The notes beneath the pieces were generated by a model. That model searched no databases. It worked only from the letters and a program-made list of their open reading frames with translations, and was not told the DNA's origin. From Mesostigma viride (lineage: Eukaryota; Streptophyta; Mesostigmatophyceae; Mesostigmatales; Mesostigmataceae): a DNA stretch of 32,500 bases. The stretch is taken from NCBI GenBank assembly GCA_009746045.1, contig RPFO01000766.1, forward strand, positions 276,450 to 308,949, given 5' to 3'. Position 1 is the first letter of the stretch; the number at the start of each line of letters is the position of its first letter. Shown here one piece after another: positions 27,304 to 32,500 of the stretch. The position numbers and the translations under genes were made by a program.

Positions 27304-28205
27304 GTTGATTTTTGCGGCTCACACTACAATACGGTTCGTAGGAGACGCGAAATGAGTGAGAATGTTACCCGAGCGGTAACGAGGATTCGCACCGTTGATT
27401 TTAACATATGTTTCTTTTTTTGCGCCATTTGGCGAGCATCGACTGGAGCCTGAACCTAGCGGGGGGAATCGTGCGGGGGAATCTTGCGGGGGAATCTTGC
27501 GGGGAAAAATTCCGAACGTGAATTTAGCGAAGTCCTACTACATTTTGCTTGGCTAAACGGTACTACAGTTTCGTCACTGAAAATTTTCTGTAGTTGCGTT
27601 GGTGTTTCGTACGTTCCGCTGAAATTTTCGTGTTCAGTGCCCAGATCACAATTTGATCCGGGCGCAAAATGATTGGCTGTACGGTACGAACCAAAAACGA
27701 AATTTTAGTATCTAAGTTCCGCAGCGCTTGCTGAATTTGCCCCGGAAGCCCGGGGGCACTTTCCCCGCTGAAAAAGGTGTCCGCGGAAGCGTATTGTTTC
27801 GCATCCTTGCCTACTGCCTCTGCCTGCCGACGCTTACGTTGCGCAGCTTTTTGTCCAGAAACACCCCCCATCACGACAGAAGCCTGCGTTACAGAAACTC
27901 AGGCGAAAATCTATCTGTCCGAAGTCTCGATAAAACCGGTGTAAATCCCCTTGGGGTCAGGAAACCGGTCTTTAACAATTGTCTCAAATTCACCAGGCAG
28001 GGGTTTTGCGAATTTCCCGTCCTGGCCAGCCAAAAGGATCCGCAAAATTGCGATAGGCAGCATGACGGAGTTTAGCAGGTGCCGAATCACCCGGCTTTGG
28101 AGGTACGTGATTCTTGCCGCATGGAGGCAGCGCAATTAATTTGTCCCGGTTCAACAAATCATCTAGGTTGACGCCGGAAAATTCAGAGTCCGTTTGCCAT
28201 GCAAT
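27304..28205. other. Intergenic stretch with a short G-rich tandem repeat
   Basis: Four units of the type TGCGGGGGAATCT lie at 27459-27515. There is no supported gene. It separates the transposase from the LINE tail. Confidence 0.5.
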
Positions 28206-28329
28206 TAGTAAGTAAGTAAGTACTTGCGTGTCATGCGCAAAGGCATGCCACGGAGTACTATGCTAATCTCATTAGAAAAATAATTACACAAAAGTTTAGA
28301 CAAATATCGTCTGCATCATCCCCCAACCG

Positions 28330-30520
28330 TTAAGCACTATAGATGGGGATGTAATCCTCATCCGAGCTGTCCTCTACTGTAATGGCAGACGAGGCGGTAG
28401 TGTAGCGGCTATCCTCAGGACCAATAACCTCCACCTGCGGACTTCTACCCTGGCTAGCAAGGGGCCGCGGGGCCCGTGGGGAGAAAACAGGAGCATACCC
28501 CTCGGGGAGGTGCTTATCGCAGATGGCAGCCCATTTCTCCTTGTCAATCATGCGGGCGCGGAGTACGGATAGTCCCAGAAGCCCTGCATCTTCAAGCAGT
28601 TGTGTCACATAGGTCCGGGTCGCGCCGCGCCGGTGCCCGGCGCGCGCAAGTTTGCCAGTGGGTTGCGATGGGACAAGGGGACCCTGCCATAGGAGGAGGT
28701 GTCTACCTGGTTGGCCCGTCTTAAGCCCCCCGGCAGGGCCCACATCGGTTTTCACCTGGTCTGTGCGGGCAAGATGGCCGGCAAAGAGGAGGCGGCGGTG
28801 TCGGATGGTATGGGTGACAAGAGGGAGCTCGCAGTAGAGCTCGGCCCGGGTGCGGCGTTCTTGGTAGCGGACGCCGAGGATATGACGGAGCATTCGAGTG
28901 ACGGTGCCGTCAAGCTGCTGGCTCAGCGCCTGGTCCAGGGTCCACGCCTCGCAGCCATAAAGGAGGATGCTGAGGACAAGGGCCTTGAACAGAATGCGCT
29001 TGCGTCGCTCACTCAGGTAGCGACAGGTCCAGAACCTGTCGAGGCGGCGGAGGGCCGCCCAGGCCTGGCCAATGCGGGTGTTGATGTCGTCGGCCGTGGA
29101 GGGAAGCCAGCTGCCAAGGAGCTTGAAGCGAGTCGCCGGGGGGACGGGGCTGCCGTCTAGCAAGAGGAGGGTGGGTGGGGCTATCCCAGCAGGGAAGCCG
29201 ATGGCCATGACCTCCGTTTTCTTGCTGATCATAAGCCCCACCGCCCGCGCTTCCAGTGATAAGCTGTCTAGCCACAGTTGGGCTGACTCTGGGGTTTCCA
29301 CGAGTGTCGTGTCATCAGCGTAGATCAGATCGCTCAGGCGGTAGGGTGGGTCAACCCCGCCGTAGCTGGCGTACTCCGTGACCTCGATCCCCGGCGGGCG
29401 CCCCTCCACCCGGGCGAAGCGGGCTTGTGCACGCCGCATAATATAGTCCACCATAATGATGAATAGATATGGGGAGAGCACACAGCCCTGCCACACCCCG
29501 GTGTGCAGGGGAAACGCCGGAGTGACGCCGTCGGCGGTACGGACCTGGGCTTGGGACCCTTCATAGAACTGGCGGATGATCTCAACGATGTACGATGGGA
29601 CACGGAACAGGTGAAGGACCACCCACAGGGCGTCCCATATAACCGTATCGAATGCCTTGGTGTAATCCACGAAGATCAATAGCAATGGCAAGAGGCCGGG
29701 GGCCAGGCGGCCCACTTCCTCGATCAGGCGGCGCGCGGTAATAGTGACCATAACACAATTGCGACCAACACGGAAGCCCATCTGGGACTCACCTAGGTGG
29801 GGATCGAGGCTGGCGCGCATGCGGTTCAGCAGGAGACGCATGAAGACTTTCAGCACGCAGCTTTGGAGGCATACGCCGCGGTAGTTGCCGGTATCCGCGG
29901 CGGACCCCTTGCCCTTGTACAGCATGACCCGGACAGCGGTCTTCCAATACGTCGGCGGGGGGAGGCCATCTCGTAGAATCCGGTTGCAAACACCCCGGAG
30001 GAAAGGCTCAAGCTCAGGCATCTTAACCACCTCCGGTGAAATATTGTCCACTCCCATGGCAGCATCATTGCGGAGGGTGGAGATGGCAGCAGCCCATTCC
30101 TGGGGAGTCCACTCGTCGTGGGGGCCGTCCACCAAGGGGCCGGAGAGCGGTGGGACCAGGTAGTCCGTCTCGCTGGTGGGCGCCTGCGGGGGCTCAATGG
30201 GGCCGCCTCGGCTGGCCGCAGGGCGTGCAGCTGCAGCGGGGTCAAGCGGGGGGGGCGGGCCAGGGGCCCCTGATAGTTTGGCCTGGGAGCTGAACCAAAT
30301 CTCAAGGCGTTCACTGGGGGTGCCTGGGATGTCAGCCCGTTGCGTTTCCCGGCGTCCGGTGAGACGGTCGAGAGAGCGCCAGGCCGCCTTGTGCTGGTTG
30401 GCGGCCGTGTGGCGATTGATTTCGGCGGCAAGTGTCTCCACCTCCTCCGCATGTGCGGCAGTATATGCTTGAGTAAGCCGTTCCTGGTACGGGTACAGGT
30501 CCTCCCGCGGCGGCGGGCCT
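28330..30520 (-). CDS. LINE reverse transcriptase
   Basis: About 730 codons are open in one frame from about 30520 to the stop at 28330. Visible reverse-transcriptase blocks: MLYKGKGSAADTGNYRGVCL, QMGFRVGRNCV, FVDYTKAFDTV with the first catalytic Asp, GVWQGCVLSPYLF, and LIYADDTTLVE with the Tyr-Ala-Asp-Asp pair. Then come the thumb-like FKLLGSWLPS and a C-terminal region with RRLLFAGHLAR. The catalytic residues are intact. The frame continues upstream from the ATG at 30441 into coding-like sequence to about 30520, where a one-base shift separates it from the endonuclease frame. Copy number in the genome is not visible here. Confidence 0.85.
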
Positions 30521-31175
30521 GCGCTAGCGCCAGCCGGGCGGCAACCACCCGGGCGTCGCGCAGGTAGAGCGGGGCTGGTCGGGCGCGGGGTTGCTCGGGG
30601 AGAAGCTTAGAGCCAAGCTCCACCGATCGCATGAACAGTTCGTAGGGTGGCGTGAGATCTACACCGCGATCTGCGTCCAGGTACATCAAAGGTTGCGCGT
30701 CCACGAAGGCAGACCTGATTGCATCGCGGCGTATCTCATCCGCTGACCACTTCTCCCTGCGCCCACGGACGGGGCGTAAGCAGGTCCAGTCAGGGCGGGG
30801 CCGGGGGCGGCGGCGCGCAGGGGCCTGAAGACGTAGGCGCAAGGTTGCGGTGACCATGCGATGATCCGATGCGACACTGGGGGTGGTCAGCGTACGGGCA
30901 TCGATGACGGAAGAGCGCCAGCGCTTGCGCACAAGTATGTAGTCCAAGCATACACATCGCCGCCGAGGGAGCATCGAGCCAGCCGCCCTGCGCATGGGGC
31001 CCACAAAGGTCACTAGTGCATCAGGTGGTTTAGCAAACAACGTATTGGCAGCAGTCAAGTCCCCCTCAGTGAGCAGTTGCTCAAGTAGAGGGGTGTTGGC
31101 ATTGCTATCGGTTAGGCGCGGCGCATACATGCAGCCCCCGCGGCCCACGGGCAGGGTCGCGTTGGCATCCACCAA
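30500..31175 (-). CDS. LINE APE-type endonuclease, N-terminally truncated
   Basis: The frame contains DANATLPVG, LTAANTLF, LDYILVRKRW and SDHRMVTATL, the C-terminal blocks of the APE/EEP endonuclease of LINEs. The first blocks (N-x-x-G, E) are missing, so the copy was truncated during insertion. The frame passes into the reverse transcriptase after a one-base shift near 30515 in a GC-rich CGCCGCCG stretch. The nuclease is probably inactive. Confidence 0.7.
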
Positions 31176-31199
31176 GATGGCAACGATGTATTGACGTGG

Positions 31200-32500
31200 G
31201 ATCTGAACATTTCTCTATGTCGAGCAACTGGTTGAAGATTGCCATGCCCTAAGTCCGGCGAGACAAGCATTTTCTAGCCTGGCGTCAGCTCGGGTGTTCG
31301 CCATCGCTCGTGCATTGCACTCGTGCATCGCCGCCACCCTCACTTTTCACTCGTCGGACGGTACCGCGAAATTTTGGCGCCAAAAATTCGGCGGGCGCAC
31401 GTCCCCTTAATTAATGAATTAATGAATTAATTAATCGAATGCATGTGATCTGACTGAAATTATTGGGGCTCCCATCAAGTTAACTGGGATTTAAGCGCCG
31501 ATCCTACGGCTGAGATTCCAGGACTGGGCACGGCGTGACCTATTCCAGTCATGGTACGTGGCTAACAGCCGGCCTGGTGTCATGTCTAAAGGTTATGTTA
31601 CCCCGTCAAGGTTAACTTACCGGACGGTTTTACGTACCTATCCGAGTTCTCCACTTGTCTTCTCCTGGTTAGGGCTAAGTTTTGCAAAAACACAACCTTG
31701 GACTCGTAGGCCCAGCAGATTTTGTTGCACCTGTTGGGATGGAGGCGCAGAGCCCTTATTATGATGGTGGAGCACCCTTATTATAATTGTAAAATGAATA
31801 ATAATATTGTTGATAAAATGACGACAAGGTCAATTATTGTCACCAACAAATGGTCACCGACCAAGAAAAATAATAACCTTTGTCACAGATGTGTGTAAAT
31901 TAAGTTCCTGCGATGACCTGCCTTCTTTACTGCAGGTACTGTCTGACTCATGAATTCACCCATTATCCAACCACAAACATGACTGGAAAGCCACTTCATC
32001 CCATCTCCCTAAACCAATTGTGTCAACCCGGAACTAGAGGCCAGTGTGCTGTTTCCCTACTAAGAGAAAAAAAAAAGACAGCGTGCAATGTTCATTACTA
32101 TCGAGTACCCGGCATACCATGGGTATATATCCCACCGGCATGCACATGTTGGCTTTGATGCACATGCTGGCTTTGCACCACCTTGACTGGTCATCATCTG
32201 TTTCTTTATTTCTTCACGGTCGACACAACCGAGTTGAATATGAAGGCAGGGTAGTCTGTTGTCACGGTGCTGGTGTGTTGCAGGGTGGATGCAGAGAAAT
32301 AAAAGTGTCCAGCAACGGCGGAGTGACAGCCACACAGAGGGTCATTGTAATCAAAGGGCGGGATGATAGTCAGTACAGCCATGGCAATGCAGCTGAAAAG
32401 CTGCGGGTATAACTGCGGGGCATATAGACGAGCTCTACTTAATGTTGGTGTTATTGTCAGTGTCGATGTTGGCGCTCATGCTTTTGGTGGTGTTTACCTT
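31200..32500. other. Intergenic stretch without a supported gene
   Basis: AT-richer than the left of the window. Short direct repeats occur (GGAGC...CCCTTATTAT twice near 31745-31780, and ATGCACATGYTGGCTTTG near 32140-32176). Frames at 31913-32158 and 32044-32412 show no domain or promoter. Confidence 0.5.

Larger units (their letters stand above)
28206..31200 (-). mobile_element. 5'-truncated LINE (non-LTR retrotransposon) with APE endonuclease and RT
   Basis: The minus-strand order is endonuclease (C-terminal half), reverse transcriptase, a 3' UTR of about 125 bases and a short ACTT-repeat tail at 28206-28221. The 5' end is lost within the endonuclease at about 31190. The 3' UTR matches the fragment at 21865-22000. 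The coding parts are interrupted by one frameshift near 30515. Confidence 0.85.

Overview
This window looks like eukaryotic nuclear DNA holding a block of virus-like genes next to a transposon-rich host region. The eukaryotic signs are TATA boxes, Kozak-type starts (ccATGg), AATAAA-type polyadenylation signals, plausible GT-AG introns, non-LTR retrotransposons, an hAT-type element with an 8-bp target duplication and a PHD-finger transposase. No operons, Shine-Dalgarno sites, tRNA or rRNA genes were seen. The virus-like genes suggest an endogenous copy or contig of a nucleocytoplasmic large DNA virus (NCLDV) or a related large DNA virus. The host is probably an alga or other protist, but neither host nor virus lineage can be fixed from the sequence alone.

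Region 1-6.8 kb is compact and virus-like. It holds a partial tail-fibre-like protein (minus), a DUF5767-like protein (plus, frameshifted), a Cys-motif/F-box-like protein (plus), a probable structural protein of unknown family (plus, frameshifted), a large-DNA-virus-type MSV199/KilA-like regulator (minus, with a clear TATA box), a small basic DUF2314-like protein (minus) and a charged coiled-coil protein (minus). Region 6.8-10.6 kb has a short acidic protein, a pair of diverged 260-280-bp repeats, and a long coiled-coil gene preceded by a 121-122-bp tandem array that may lie inside an intron. Region 10.6-13.7 kb is a minus-strand run: SNase-like nuclease, HNH endonuclease, a second Cys-motif protein and a SET-domain methyltransferase with a probable 123-nt intron. 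From 13.8 to 15.4 kb there are repeats and a possible transposase relic. From 15.6 to 18.7 kb there are an unknown basic-tailed protein, a small zinc-binding protein, a GC-rich iterated-motif segment, and a KilA-N-like coiled-coil protein preceded by nested palindromes.

From 18.8 kb to the end the window is transposon territory: a 1,039-bp near-perfect palindrome inserted in a broken reverse transcriptase; a second, shorter palindrome at the start of that reverse transcriptase; a 3' fragment of a LINE; a degraded PHD/Mutator-type transposase split by a 1,756-bp non-autonomous hAT-like element; and a nearly complete 5'-truncated LINE with APE-type endonuclease and reverse transcriptase.

Two patterns link the genes. 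First, at least six virus-like genes carry GTATA only 2-10 nt before the start codon, which looks like a shared virus-type promoter. Second, reading frames break mostly at G or C runs in both viral and transposon genes while the rest of each frame stays open. That fits either recent decay or homopolymer errors in the assembly.
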